Below the pieces are notes generated by a model. It was not told the DNA's origin. It was given only the letters and a program-made list of their open reading frames with translations, and did not search any database. Below, one piece after another: positions 8,861 through 18,450 of a stretch of 64,000 nt of DNA. Position 1 is the stretch's first letter. Each line of letters opens with the position of its first letter. A program made the position numbers and the translations under genes. The DNA is from Chitinophaga japonensis (GTDB lineage: Bacteria > Bacteroidota > Bacteroidia > Chitinophagales > Chitinophagaceae): NCBI RefSeq assembly GCF_007830125.1, contig NZ_VLLG01000002.1, positions 2,054,550-2,118,549 of the forward strand, in the 5' to 3' direction.

Positions 8861-8943
8861 TCCGGTTTTTGCCATGTATTGTCTCTTTCCAGGGCAGCAC
8901 GATGTTGTTGTTTTGCATATTCATTTATGCATAATCGTTATTT

Positions 8944-9657
8944 ATGGAAAGCGCAATACAGTTGATAAAGCGTAAAGCCATTACGCTGATAGAGCAAAAG
9001 ATAGCCAGAACAGGCCGGGTGCTGGCTGTTCGCACCTGGGCCCCCGCTGCTATCATAGAGGCGGACCTTCACCTGCCCGGTGTGAATATGGCCAGGTGGA
9101 GCCATGTTCAGCACATGAAATGCCGGGTAGGAGATTGGGCGTACCGTGATTATTCCCCCTGCGGCTGGGATGCCGGCACGGAAACGTGCACACTGATCAT
9201 TGATGCAGGACACGAGGGGGCGGGCGTCCGTTGGGCCGCTACCCTACAGCCGGGAGATACCGTTACCTATGCCGGCATAGCCTCCACACCTCACCGGCCC
9301 GTAAGTGATGCACACCTGGTGCTGCTGGGCGATGAAAGCGCCATCGGGCATTTTTACGCACTGCGGCAACTGGCGGTCAATTCCCTTTCAATCAGGGGAG
9401 CCGTTGCATTTGCCAATGCGTCACAACTGGATGCATCCGGAGAATACTTTTGTGATTTCAGCACCCTGGAGCCGGTGGCCGGGCAGGACAGGCATAGTGG
9501 GGAAGCGCTGGTACAATGGGCGGCCGGCCAACAGTTTCACCGTGATACGGTCTTTTACCTGGTGGGGCATATTCCCATGGTAACCCGGCTACGGCAATGG
9601 CTGAGGGGAAAAGGATATAGTGGCGCGCAGATCAAAGCGCAGGGATTCTGGAAATAA
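8944..9657 (+). CDS. Siderophore-interacting protein (flavin-dependent ferric-siderophore reductase family)
   Basis: This 237-residue cytosolic protein resembles the SIP/ViuB reductases, which use FAD and NAD(P)H to release iron from imported ferric siderophores. The FAD-binding beta-barrel occupies about 15-120 and contains YRDYSP, the counterpart of the family's flavin-binding R-Y-T/S motif. It is followed by DAGHEGAGVRWAATLQPGD. The NAD(P)H-binding half holds LVLLGDESAIGHF and AGQQFHRDTVFYLVGH. No siderophore transporter adjoins it; a TonB receptor of siderophore type lies 33 kb downstream. Confidence 0.85.
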   Translation: MESAIQLIKRKAITLIEQKIARTGRVLAVRTWAPAAIIEADLHLPGVNMARWSHVQHMKCRVGDWAYRDYSPCGWDAGTETCTLIIDAGHEGAGVRWAATLQPGDTVTYAGIASTPHRPVSDAHLVLLGDESAIGHFYALRQLAVNSLSIRGAVAFANASQLDASGEYFCDFSTLEPVAGQDRHSGEALVQWAAGQQFHRDTVFYLVGHIPMVTRLRQWLRGKGYSGAQIKAQGFWK

Positions 9658-9658
9658 G

Positions 9659-9720
9659 AAGCAGGAAGTATGAAGTTGCTATATCTCCTACTTCCTGCTT
9701 CCAACTTCTTACTTCCTATT
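9659..9720. repeat. Inverted repeat of GGAAGTA type between convergent genes
   Basis: Perfect 12-base arms AAGCAGGAAGTA (9659-9670) and TACTTCCTGCTT (9689-9700) enclose an 18-base spacer. Further GAAGTTG / CAACTTC arms follow, giving a purine-rich strand and its complement. It may act as a bidirectional terminator for the siderophore-interacting and beta-helix genes, or be a dispersed repeat. Confidence 0.6.
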
Positions 9721-11134
9721 TTTTCCTGTATCCGGCAGTGCCTAATGGAGAGCCGGCTTTGGGCAGGTAATAATTATTGATATCCACCAGCGCGGCAGCC
9801 AGCGTGGCTACTTTCACATTCGCCAGGGTGCCGGTGCCTTCCTGATAGGTGCCGCCGCCTTCCGTATAGATATAGGCATTGGCATAGATAGCGCCTCCCG
9901 CTGTTTTAGGGCGTATGAAAGCATTGGCATTCACGATATTCGGCAGGATGCTCCGCCGGTCGTAACCGTTGATACGCAGGCTTACGCCACCGGTGTTGGC
10001 AATGGTGTTATTGGTAATATCCACCTGGGCATTGTCTGTACCCCGCAGGCTCACCCCATCATGATAGCCCTGGTTGTCGCGGAACAGGTTGTTGTGGATC
10101 TTGTGGTGCTGGCCGAAAGCGCCGGAGCCGTAGAACTGCATCAGTTCTCCCCAGCCATCATGCACATAGTTGTCATGCGTGTTGCTGTTGGTAACGCGCC
10201 CGCCGATCAGGATACCGCCGTTATGGGCAGGGTTGTGCTGCATAGCCCAGTTCTTCACTTCATTGTTATAGATCTCCAGCCTGTCAGTGGCAGCGGTCTG
10301 GATACCGTCGGCGCCATTGTCATGCACATAGTTGTTATAGATCTTTACGTTGTACCATTTGATAGGCTGTACGTATTTGTGTCCGCTGGTGAAGCCGGAA
10401 GTAGGCCCGTTGTAGCCCAGGCCGGAGGTCAGGTCCCAGTAGGTGGCGGTGTGACCGATGTACATGGCTTCGTTGTAGGTACCGCTGATCTCGCAGTCAT
10501 GGATGGACAGGTTGTTCATCTGCGAGTTCGGGTGCCAGGTGCTGGCATCATCCTTTGCGGGATCTGTTTTGGCCCAGATGCCGGTACCGCCGCCGGTGAT
10601 GGTGATGTTCCGGATCTCGAAATTGTCTGTGTGCGCGCGCAGTATCACGTCAAAATAGGCCTGCCTGGCGGATTGTGTAGAACCTTTGATCAGGAATTCC
10701 TTTTTGCTCTTTTCGCCTCCCAGCTTAATATAATGGCAATTGGTGAAGGTAACGGCCTCCGCCCAGGAACCGCCGGCCCAACTGGTATTACCAATGGTGG
10801 TAACTGCCCCGGTGGGATTGCGGATAATGATAGGCGCTGATGAGGAGCCACTCAGGTTGTAAAAGTACACGGCTGAAAAATTGCCTTTCAGGATCAGTAC
10901 ATCTCCCGGTTTGTAATAATTGTTGCTGTTGTTGATGCTTAACCGGCCATAGGTGTCTGGTGTCAGTACAAACTGCCTGCCGGTCAATTCCGTTTTAACG
11001 GAATCTGTTGCGGTGTCAGGTACTACAGTGTCGGTTACTTCATTCTTTTTACAGCTCGCAACAAAGAGGGTGGCTGCGGCTACAAAGGGCAAGAATAGTC
11101 TCCCTGCATAAAGCTGGCGATTTGTTACTCTCAT
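9716..11134 (-). CDS. Right-handed parallel beta-helix lipoprotein, copy 1
   Basis: This 472-residue protein has a lipoprotein signal (LFLPFVAAATLFVASC, Cys at about 28). A linker and a right-handed parallel beta-helix fold of the pectate-lyase/alginate-lyase kind occupy about 60-450. Helix rungs recur as short strands rich in Asn and Gly: DNFEIRNITITGGGTGIW, HNGGILIGGRVTNSNTHDNY, DRLEIYNNEV, HKIHNNLFRDN, VDITNNTIANTGGVSLRI. Such proteins bind or cleave uronic-acid polymers at the cell surface; no catalytic residues can be assigned by eye. It closely resembles the next minus-strand gene and lies downstream of a SusC/SusD pair. Confidence 0.85.
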   Translation of the reverse strand: MRVTNRQLYAGRLFLPFVAAATLFVASCKKNEVTDTVVPDTATDSVKTELTGRQFVLTPDTYGRLSINNSNNYYKPGDVLILKGNFSAVYFYNLSGSSSAPIIIRNPTGAVTTIGNTSWAGGSWAEAVTFTNCHYIKLGGEKSKKEFLIKGSTQSARQAYFDVILRAHTDNFEIRNITITGGGTGIWAKTDPAKDDASTWHPNSQMNNLSIHDCEISGTYNEAMYIGHTATYWDLTSGLGYNGPTSGFTSGHKYVQPIKWYNVKIYNNYVHDNGADGIQTAATDRLEIYNNEVKNWAMQHNPAHNGGILIGGRVTNSNTHDNYVHDGWGELMQFYGSGAFGQHHKIHNNLFRDNQGYHDGVSLRGTDNAQVDITNNTIANTGGVSLRINGYDRRSILPNIVNANAFIRPKTAGGAIYANAYIYTEGGGTYQEGTGTLANVKVATLAAALVDINNYYLPKAGSPLGTAGYRKK

Positions 11135-11528
11135 GGTTTTTCAGATTATATGGTTTGTCCTTTATGAAATTGCATAGCTGTTGCAATGACAATTAATCAT
11201 GTGCACATGACATCTATTGGCATTCTGCAAGTTGGCAATGTTAATGTTGTGGAGCGTATGGTAACTCCCCCCGTTTAAAAATTGTGACAGCAAAAAAACG
11301 GAAGTTATCTGAGAATATTATCTTCTTTTCGTTTGTACAACTGCGTTATAATGAATGTTATGCGGGAAGCAGGCTTTGTGCCGCGGAAACAGGCGGGCAT
11401 ATAACAGGAGGAGCGCGAGCGCGTAGTGAATTGATTTTTTGTATATATATAAGAAAAAGTAACTTTTAAGATTTTTAATTATTTTTTAAAAAAAATCCCG
11501 CGGTAGCATATAGCCGTTGCATTTAGCG
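11135..11528. other. Intergenic gap between the two beta-helix genes
   Basis: About 390 bases without a convincing gene. The part near 11440-11500 is very AT-rich. It presumably holds the promoter of the downstream copy, but no TAnnTTTG match was found on the minus strand. A 61-codon plus-strand frame (11284-11469) has no recognisable features. Confidence 0.4.
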
Positions 11529-12944
11529 CTAGCCATTTCGCCGGTAACCGGAACCGGATAGCGGGGAGCCGGGCCGCGGCTGGTAATAATTATTAACGTC
11601 CACGCCCGCTTCGGCCACAGTAGGCAGCTTCACGTTGGCGTTGCCGCCGCTTCCTTCTGTTACGGTGGCGCCGCCTTCCGTATAGATATAGGCGTTGGCA
11701 GTAAGGGGCGATCCGCCTGTTCTGGGCTGTATCAGGGCATTGTCCCGGATCACCTGTGGTTGTATCATGCGGCCGTTATAGCCGTTAACGCGCAGGCTTA
11801 CGCCCCCGGTTTTGGCAATGGTGTTGTTGGTGATCTGCACAATGGCATTGTCGGAGCCGCGCAGGCTTACACCATCATTGTTCACCTGGTTATCGCGGAA
11901 AAGATTATTGTGGATGATATGTGTGGACCCGTTCTCGCCGGAGCCATAAAACTGTAGCAATTCTCCCCAACCGTCATGCACGTAGTTGTCGTGGGTATTG
12001 GTATTGGTAGTGCGGCCGCCTACCAGAATACCGCCGTTATGTGCGGAATTATGCTGGGTGGCCCAGTTGGTGACTTCATTATTATAGATCTCCAGCCGGT
12101 CGATGGCAGCGGTTTGTATACCATCGGCCCCGATGTCATGCACGTAATTGTCATAGATCTTCACGTCATGCCACTTAATGGGCTGCACGTATTCATGCCC
12201 GGGCGTAAAATTGGCCGGGGTGCCATAGTAGGAGAGGCCGGCCGTCAGGTCCCAGTAGGTGGCTGTGTGGCCAATGTACATGGCCTCGTTGTGGGTGCCG
12301 CTGATCTCCACGTTATGTATGGAGAGGTGCTCCATCTGCGAGTTGGGATACCAGGTGGAGGGATCGTTCTTTACCGGGTCTGTTTTGGCCCAGATGCCGG
12401 TGCCACCGCCGGTGATGGTGAGGTTCCTGATCTCCACGTTATCCGTATGCGCCCGCAGTATCAGGTCGAAGTAGGCCGCCCGGCCCGACCCGGTGGAGCC
12501 ACGGATCACGAATTCCGACCGGCTTTTTTCCCCGCCTACCACGATATGATGACAGTTGGTGAAGGTTAGCCCTTCTGCCCAGGAACCGCCGTTCCAGTTG
12601 GGATTGCCGATACTGGTAACCGCCCCGGAGGGGTTCCGGATAATAATGGGCGCCGATGCAGACCCGCTCAGGTTGGTAAAGTAAATGCTGGAAAAGTTCC
12701 CTTTGAGGAGCAGCACATCGCCCGGTTTATACTGCCGGTTGCTGTCGTCGATGCTCAGGCGGCCATTAGCGTCGGGGGTGAGCGTGTATACCTTGCCCAC
12801 GGGAGGATTACCCGGCGGATTGCCCGGTGGGTTGACGCTTCCCTGTGGGGCTTCGCCTTTATTACAGCTAAGGATCAGAAAGGCCAGTGCTGCAATAGTT
12901 AGCATATACAATCGCTTAAAAAGGTGTTGGATGAACAATTTCAT
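11529..12944 (-). CDS. Right-handed parallel beta-helix lipoprotein, copy 2
   Basis: This 471-residue paralogue of the preceding entry matches it along almost its whole length, for example GGSWAEGLTFTNCHHI against GGSWAEAVTFTNCHYI and RAHTDNVEIRNLTITGGG against RAHTDNFEIRNITITGGG. It has a lipoprotein signal (LTIAALAFLILSC), then a flexible Pro/Gly linker of repeated NPPG units near residue 40 that copy 1 lacks, then the beta-helix. I chose the ATG at 12944 because the lipoprotein signal begins there; the frame is open farther upstream, but that part overlaps the SusD 3' end and codes no plausible protein. It is likely surface-exposed and glycan-directed. Confidence 0.87.
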   Translation of the reverse strand: MKLFIQHLFKRLYMLTIAALAFLILSCNKGEAPQGSVNPPGNPPGNPPVGKVYTLTPDANGRLSIDDSNRQYKPGDVLLLKGNFSSIYFTNLSGSASAPIIIRNPSGAVTSIGNPNWNGGSWAEGLTFTNCHHIVVGGEKSRSEFVIRGSTGSGRAAYFDLILRAHTDNVEIRNLTITGGGTGIWAKTDPVKNDPSTWYPNSQMEHLSIHNVEISGTHNEAMYIGHTATYWDLTAGLSYYGTPANFTPGHEYVQPIKWHDVKIYDNYVHDIGADGIQTAAIDRLEIYNNEVTNWATQHNSAHNGGILVGGRTTNTNTHDNYVHDGWGELLQFYGSGENGSTHIIHNNLFRDNQVNNDGVSLRGSDNAIVQITNNTIAKTGGVSLRVNGYNGRMIQPQVIRDNALIQPRTGGSPLTANAYIYTEGGATVTEGSGGNANVKLPTVAEAGVDVNNYYQPRPGSPLSGSGYRRNG

Positions 12945-13012
12945 GGTATAAGACACTTGTTGGGAATTGCACGGATAGCAAGCACGCTTATATTGGTACA
13001 GGTAAAAATACG

Positions 13013-13042
13013 AAAAAAGCCGGCTCCACGGAGCCGGCTTTT
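13013..13042 (-). terminator. Rho-independent terminator after susD
   Basis: An 11-bp stem (AAAGCCGGCTC / GAGCCGGCTTT) runs into six T on the minus strand, 22 bases past the SusD stop. It separates the susCD operon from the beta-helix genes. Confidence 0.9.
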
Positions 13043-13063
13043 GGTTATATACTGCCAGATGTT

Positions 13064-14638
13064 TTAGTTCTGATCCCAGAAGATGCGGGTATCGCGGGTA
13101 TCCTGGGCCTGTACAGCGGAATAGTTGGGATTGTACAGGGTTTCGATGGTCGGGTACACCAGGCGTACCGGGGGGCGCTGCCCGCCGGAATAGCTGGAAG
13201 TAGCGAACTGCAGGGCCGGGTAGCCGGTTCTGCGGTATTCTGCCCAGGCCTGGCCTGCCTGCAGGATGAAGAAATGCTCCCATTTCTGGGTGTAGATCTT
13301 CGCCAGCTTCTGGGTAGTAGTACCGGTGTAGGCAATGGCCGGTTTAGCCAGGTAGTCATTGATCTCCTCCGCGGTAGGATCGGTCAGTTCCGCCCAATCG
13401 CCGGAGCCGTCGCGGGCTACACGCCTGTGGTAAATGTCGTAGTAGAAAGCGATGGACTGGTTGATGCCGTTCTCGTACTCTGTCTGGGCGGCACCCAGGC
13501 TCCACCTTTCATAAGCTTCTGCTTTCAGGAAGCTGGCTTCTGCAGCGGTGAAAAGCACGCCGGGCACATTATAGTTATAGAAGAAAGTAGCGGAATCGTA
13601 GGTAGCAAAGCCCCGCGCGTCATACTGGGCGCTGGTACCGTTGTAGGGGAAGCTTTTCCAGCCATTGTCTGCATTCGGATCCCAGTACACTTCTGTGCGC
13701 GGATCATCATTAGTCAGCATAAGGGTGTCCAGCAGGAAGGAAGGTGCAAAGGGGCTTCCGCTAAGCGCATCCCGCATATCGCTGCGCAGCGTGGGATTGC
13801 TCATCCACAGGGCGGCATTATCTGAATTATCGGAGATCAGCGGGTAGGTAGCCGGGTCTGCCAGCATTTCCGTTACGGCCGCCTGGGCCGTGCCTTCATC
13901 CGTGTTGGAGATGCGCATTAACAGGCGCAGGCGCAGGGAGTTGGCATACCGTTGCCACTTGGACAGGTCGCCCCTGAAGATCGGGTCTGCTGCCGTGAGC
14001 TCGGATGATATGCTGGGATCCAGCGTGGCGGTGGCGAAATAAGTGTTCAGCGCTTTCAGGTTAGTGATCAGCGTATCGTAGATGGTTTTGGCATCGTCAA
14101 AAGGAGCCGGTTCCACGATACGGTCCGTATTGAGGGAGCTGGCGTTGAAGAAAGGAATATCCCCCCACAGGTCCACCATCTGGCTGGTCTGGTCATACAG
14201 CACTACCTCGGCCACTTTGAGGAACACTTCCTGCAACTGCTGCTGCGCCGGGGTCAGTGCATTATAAGAGGTCTGCATTTCCCGGTAGCTGTTCAGGATG
14301 CCCGGACCACTGTAGTTATAGTCCGTACCCAGGCTGCCGTTATAGAAATCCGTCCAGCGGCCGCCGGTGTAGTCCAGTGACGGTACGTACATCTGCGTGA
14401 GCGGCGCCAGGGCCGTCATCTGGCTATAGGCAGCCGTTGTGGGCATGATGAACGTATAGTAGTCCCAGTAGCTGGGGTGTATCCGTTTGTTAATGAACAT
14501 GCCGGTAAACAGCTTACTCATCGATCCTGTAGTCGTTAGCTCAGGATTCAGGTAATTCTCCTCCAGTTGCCGCTTACAGGCGCTGAAAGTGCCCGCCAGC
14601 AGTACGAGGATCGTTGTATTTATCAGAAGTCGTTTCAT
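13064..14638 (-). CDS. SusD/RagB-family outer-membrane lipoprotein (SusD-like_2 type)
   Basis: This 524-residue lipoprotein (LVLLAGTFSAC, Cys at about 21) is the substrate-binding lid partner of the SusC receptor that starts at 17967. The TPR-like helical core shows FLKVAEVVLYDQTSQMVDLWGDIPF and KWQRYANSLRLRLLMRISN, and it ends with QAGQAWAEYRRTGYPALQF. These features suit the SusD-like_2 subfamily, which often serves oligosaccharide or peptide import. It is separated from the SusC stop by 44 bases, so the two are co-transcribed. It lacks the NPQGG-type features of classical starch SusD, and the substrate is unknown. Confidence 0.92.
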   Translation of the reverse strand: MKRLLINTTILVLLAGTFSACKRQLEENYLNPELTTTGSMSKLFTGMFINKRIHPSYWDYYTFIMPTTAAYSQMTALAPLTQMYVPSLDYTGGRWTDFYNGSLGTDYNYSGPGILNSYREMQTSYNALTPAQQQLQEVFLKVAEVVLYDQTSQMVDLWGDIPFFNASSLNTDRIVEPAPFDDAKTIYDTLITNLKALNTYFATATLDPSISSELTAADPIFRGDLSKWQRYANSLRLRLLMRISNTDEGTAQAAVTEMLADPATYPLISDNSDNAALWMSNPTLRSDMRDALSGSPFAPSFLLDTLMLTNDDPRTEVYWDPNADNGWKSFPYNGTSAQYDARGFATYDSATFFYNYNVPGVLFTAAEASFLKAEAYERWSLGAAQTEYENGINQSIAFYYDIYHRRVARDGSGDWAELTDPTAEEINDYLAKPAIAYTGTTTQKLAKIYTQKWEHFFILQAGQAWAEYRRTGYPALQFATSSYSGGQRPPVRLVYPTIETLYNPNYSAVQAQDTRDTRIFWDQN

Positions 14639-14682
14639 CCGTTAGTGATTTCTTTTTTAAATAAATTGAGCAACTCGTTAAA

Positions 14683-17600
14683 TTAGAAGCTGGCACGAAT
14701 GCTGGCGCCCAGGCTCCTGGTAGGGCCAACGGTGCCATTGTCCATACCCTGGCTCAGCCAGCGGGAACCTACAGCTACTTCCGGGTCCAGGCCATGCGGT
14801 ACTGATTTATAGATATAGAACAGGTTGCGGCCGATCAGGGAGAATTGCAGGCCCTGGAAGTGCAGCTTGTCTGCAATGCGCTTGGGCATGTTGTAGCTCA
14901 GCACGATCTCACGGAACTTGATGTAGCTGTTGTCAAATACAGCAGCGGAGTAGTCGCCGTTGCCCCTCCATTCAAAGTTGTTGAAGTAGTAACCCGGAGC
15001 GCTGATCACTTTGGTGTTCACCTCGCCGTTTTCCGTTACGCCGGGCAGTATCATGCCGTCATGGAAAGCGCCGTTCGGATTGGCCTGGAAATTACCGGTG
15101 GCGCCATCTATTACGTCATAAGCAATACCGCCGCTGGCTGCATCCCTGTATTGCAGGGTGCTTTCCAGCTTGCCGGCGCCTATCTGGTAGTAGGTGGGAA
15201 TAGATATCAGTTTGCCGCCAAAGCGGTAATCCAGCGTCAGGTCCATTGAGAAATTCTTGTAGGAAACCGTGTTGGAGAAACCGCCCACAACTTTCGGCAT
15301 AATGTTGCCTACATATTTGTACTCGCTGGTGTTGTTGGTGTAATAACCGGCGTCATTCACGATGTAGTTGCCTTTGTCATCCATATTCCGGGGATGTACA
15401 TAAATATTGCCCAGCGCATCACCTGGTTCAGAGCGTACGATCAGGTAGCCGCCGCCTTCCACGTTCTCCGTGTAGGAGCTGATGCCTGCAGCAAAGGAAA
15501 GCACTTTGTTCTTGTTCATGGCAAAGTTGAAGCGGGTGCTCCAGTTCACGTTTTTGGACTGGATGGGCCTTGCGCTGATGGCGCCTTCAAAACCATAGTT
15601 GGCCAGGTCGCCCGCATTTACCAGGCCGGAAGTAGCGCCGGTAGAGGGGGAGGTGGAGGCAAACATGATCTGGTTGGTCACCTTGTTGTTATAGTAGCTC
15701 AGGTCCACGCTTAACCGGTTTTCCAGGAAGCGTGCCTCCAGGCCAAATTCTATTTCCCTTTTCCTTTCGGATTTCAGGTCGTTGTTGCCGAACTCGTTAT
15801 GACGCGGCTGCTGGTATATCAGGCTACCATCGTTATAAGCTATCTGGTACTGGGTATATGCCACGTTAGCCTGGTACAGGGTAGGGTGGTTACCTACCAG
15901 GCTATAAGAAGCCCGCAGCTTGGCATAATCCATGAAAGAAGGCAGTTTTACTACTTCAGACAATATGAAGCCGGCGTTCACAGATGGGTAGAAGTAGTTG
16001 TTTACAGCCGGGGGCAGCGTGGAAGTACCTTCGTAGCGGCCGGTACCTTCTACATACAGGAAGTCCCGGTAGTTCAGGTTCAGGATACCGAAACCGGCCA
16101 CATCCAGTTGCTCTGCACGGGCGCTGGTGGCATTGATGTTGCCCGCAGAGTTGCTCAGGCTGAACCAGTTCTCATTTACCAGGCCGTTGGTGCTTTCGCT
16201 GTTCTGGTAAGCATAACGTTGCCTGCGACCTGTAACGCCACCGGTAGCTGTCAGGGACAGGTCATTGGTCAGCTTGGGGCTGTAGATCAGCAAGGCGTCG
16301 CCGTACAGGGAAGTATTTTTCCGGGAGCCTACGCCGTATTTGCCGCTGTAGCCCAGGGCAGCCGGCCTTTCATTATACTGTTCCGTGGTCATGTCCAGGC
16401 TGGTGTAGTCCACGCCCACACGGCCCCTGAAGCGGAGGTTGTCCAGCAGGGAAACGTTCAGCGTGGCGCTGTTGATAAAGCGGTGCTGGGACTCGTCATA
16501 GCTGTTCCGCAGGTTGTTCCACAAGTAATCCAGCAGGTTATAGGGCCGGATGCTGTAGAGGATCTTTTCGTCCTGGTCGTACTGGTTGTTATCAAACCTT
16601 ACGTATTTGTAGCCATTGGAGGTCATGTACTTGTTCTTGAAAACGCTCATGTCGTCAAACGGGCTGAAGAAACCGTCGAAGGAAGCAAATACGTTGCTCA
16701 TCTGCTCCGGGCGGTTGTGCGTAAAGTTGTAGTTATAAGAAGACACGAGGTCCACGCTTACCCGGTCATTCAACTTCAGCGTACCGTTGAAGTTGAAGTT
16801 GTTTTTGAACAGGTTGCTGCCCGGCAGAATGCTCTTATAGTCCATACGGGTATAGGAAAAGCGGTAATTGCCTTTATCCGATCCGTTGGACAGGGCCACG
16901 TTCAGGATAGAGTTGAAGCCGGTATTATAGAAATCCTTGTAGTTGTCTTTCTGGGCCAGGTACTGGCGGGTGCTGCCATCCCAATACGTTACTTCCCGGC
17001 CATCGAACTTGGGACCGAACATGCCATAAGCCCGGTAGTTGGGGCGTAAGGAGCCATCGGGATTCTCTACCCATCCATCGAGGCGGGGGGTAATACCATT
17101 GCTTACATTGGTCACAATGTCATAACCCGGGCCATATTCGTTTTGGTATTCCAGGCCGTTGGCCAGTTGTTCCAGTGTGTAAGTGTAGTTTACATCCACG
17201 CCCAGGCCGCGGCTGGCGGACCCTTTCTTGGTGGTGATCACCACTACGCCGTTGGTCGCTTCGGAGCCATACAGGGCACTGGCGCTGGCACCTTTCAGGA
17301 TGCTCATGCTTTCAATATCCTCCGGGTTGATGTCCAGCACGCCATTACCATCAATACGGTTATTGGTAGTGCCGAAGGAATTGGTAGTCGGATCGTTAAA
17401 GTTCCTGATGGGTACCCCGTCTACTACATACAACGGTTGCGTGCTCAGGTTGATAGAGGATACGCCCCTCACCTGTACAGACACACCGCTGGCAGCGCCG
17501 CCTGGTGCGGTCACCACCTTTACGCCGGCTGCTTTACCATACAGGGCGGAAGCGAAGTTGGGGCTACCGGCCTGGACGATCTCCTTGGAGCTCACCGTGC

Positions 17601-17967
17601 TCATGGCGTAGCCTAAAGCGCGTGTTTCACGCTTGATACCCATGGCGGTCACCACTACTTCGTTCAGTCCTGTGGCATCTGTTGCCAGCCGGATGTTAAA
17701 AGGAGAACCGGCGGCAGGTACTTCCTGGCGCTGGTAACCAATGTAGGAAATAATCAGCGTTGCTGCAGGAGCAACCTGTAATTCAAATTTACCCTCTGCA
17801 TCGGTAAGGGTGCCATGGGTAGTGCCTTTTTCCTGTACACTTACCCCGATTAGCGGACTTCCTTTTTCATCCAGTACGGTGCCCGAAACCGACTTTTTCT
17901 CCTGCGCTATGGCCGTAAAGGCGCATAGGAGGAACAGGATCGTACATACAAAAAACGATCTTTGCAT
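14683..17967 (-). CDS. SusC/RagA-family TonB-linked outer-membrane receptor
   Basis: This 1094-residue receptor has a signal peptide (MQRSFFVCTILFLLCAFTAIAQ) and a carboxypeptidase-D-like domain (about 25-105; GTVLDEKGSPLIGVSV). The TonB plug is at about 115-235, with LNEVVVTAMGIKRETRALGY, LSTQPLYVVDGVPI and SMSILKGASASALYGSEATN. A 22-strand barrel ends in SLGASIRASF. The SusC signature is complete and the length is normal. I chose the ATG at 17967 because the signal peptide starts there; a frame-open ATG at 18018 adds 17 unlikely residues. Together with the SusD protein it imports a glycan or peptide ligand. No glycoside hydrolase, sigma or anti-sigma gene adjoins it. Confidence 0.95.
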   Translation of the reverse strand: MQRSFFVCTILFLLCAFTAIAQEKKSVSGTVLDEKGSPLIGVSVQEKGTTHGTLTDAEGKFELQVAPAATLIISYIGYQRQEVPAAGSPFNIRLATDATGLNEVVVTAMGIKRETRALGYAMSTVSSKEIVQAGSPNFASALYGKAAGVKVVTAPGGAASGVSVQVRGVSSINLSTQPLYVVDGVPIRNFNDPTTNSFGTTNNRIDGNGVLDINPEDIESMSILKGASASALYGSEATNGVVVITTKKGSASRGLGVDVNYTYTLEQLANGLEYQNEYGPGYDIVTNVSNGITPRLDGWVENPDGSLRPNYRAYGMFGPKFDGREVTYWDGSTRQYLAQKDNYKDFYNTGFNSILNVALSNGSDKGNYRFSYTRMDYKSILPGSNLFKNNFNFNGTLKLNDRVSVDLVSSYNYNFTHNRPEQMSNVFASFDGFFSPFDDMSVFKNKYMTSNGYKYVRFDNNQYDQDEKILYSIRPYNLLDYLWNNLRNSYDESQHRFINSATLNVSLLDNLRFRGRVGVDYTSLDMTTEQYNERPAALGYSGKYGVGSRKNTSLYGDALLIYSPKLTNDLSLTATGGVTGRRQRYAYQNSESTNGLVNENWFSLSNSAGNINATSARAEQLDVAGFGILNLNYRDFLYVEGTGRYEGTSTLPPAVNNYFYPSVNAGFILSEVVKLPSFMDYAKLRASYSLVGNHPTLYQANVAYTQYQIAYNDGSLIYQQPRHNEFGNNDLKSERKREIEFGLEARFLENRLSVDLSYYNNKVTNQIMFASTSPSTGATSGLVNAGDLANYGFEGAISARPIQSKNVNWSTRFNFAMNKNKVLSFAAGISSYTENVEGGGYLIVRSEPGDALGNIYVHPRNMDDKGNYIVNDAGYYTNNTSEYKYVGNIMPKVVGGFSNTVSYKNFSMDLTLDYRFGGKLISIPTYYQIGAGKLESTLQYRDAASGGIAYDVIDGATGNFQANPNGAFHDGMILPGVTENGEVNTKVISAPGYYFNNFEWRGNGDYSAAVFDNSYIKFREIVLSYNMPKRIADKLHFQGLQFSLIGRNLFYIYKSVPHGLDPEVAVGSRWLSQGMDNGTVGPTRSLGASIRASF

Positions 17968-18308
17968 AGCTTTTTTGTTGATATAATTGGTTAATGATAA
18001 TACCCAGGTGACGGGCACATGTTTACGTTGTCCACTTTTGTTTCTCTAACTACTTGGTTGAATGAATAACCTAAATTCTCCCAGTTACGTTGCGTTTAGT
18101 TTTGTTCTTGTTTAATCTACACTTATTCCACAAAAGGTATCGAGATAATTGAGTAGCTAACCTATAGAATGTTTTCCACAATTTCAAAAGGTTTTGTTAA
18201 AAAGGAGAAAACACAATTAAAATTCGTAAATAAAACATCACTTTTCAGATCAGATATTAAGTATCTTCTCTAGCTAACAAAAATTAGGAAAATTTGTTTT
18301 TATTATTT
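17968..18308. other. AT-rich intergenic region upstream of susC
   Basis: About 340 bases between the SusC start and the tRNA-Ala promoter. It must contain the susCD promoter, but no good TAnnTTTG box was found on the minus strand. No gene is seen. Confidence 0.5.
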
Positions 18309-18316
18309 TATATTTG
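18309..18316 (+). promoter_or_regulatory. -7 box of the tRNA-Ala promoter
   Basis: TATATTTG matches TAnnTTTG 20 bases upstream of the tRNA. A TTTG at 18293-18296 is only 12 bases away, too close for a standard -33 box. Confidence 0.55.
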
Positions 18317-18336
18317 CACTCCCAAAACACAAAAAC

Positions 18337-18409
18337 GGGGGATTAGCTCATCTGGTAGAGCGCAAGCATGGCATGTTTGAGGTGATCGGTTCGAGTCCGA
18401 TATCCTCCA
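18337..18409 (+). tRNA. tRNA-Ala (anticodon GGC)
   Basis: The acceptor GGGGGAT pairs with ATCCTCC and discriminator A follows. The D arm is GCTC...GAGC. The anticodon stem CAAGC/GTTTG encloses ATGGCAT, giving anticodon GGC. The T arm has GGTTCGAGTCC. The length is 73 bases, and CCA is not encoded. Confidence 0.96.
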
Positions 18410-18417
18410 CCCAAAAG

Positions 18418-18447
18418 GGTTCAACTATATGGTTGAACCTTTTTTTA
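18418..18447 (+). terminator. Rho-independent terminator of tRNA-Ala
   Basis: The stem GGTTCAAC / GTTGAACC with a 6-base loop is followed by seven or more T. On the minus strand the same stem can end the receiver-kinase operon, whose stop is 4 bases away. Confidence 0.9.
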
Positions 18448-18450
18448 TGT

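Noticed and set aside
11284..11469. 61-codon plus-strand reading frame between the beta-helix genes
   Set aside because: No signal, motif or sensible composition; it is isolated in an AT-rich gap.
12945..13283. Upstream extension of beta-helix copy 2
   Set aside because: It overlaps the SusD coding end and its terminator; the lipoprotein signal starts at 12944.
15799..17049. 416-codon open frame antisense to susC
   Set aside because: A shadow of the receptor gene in a GC-rich region; low-complexity composition and no family features.
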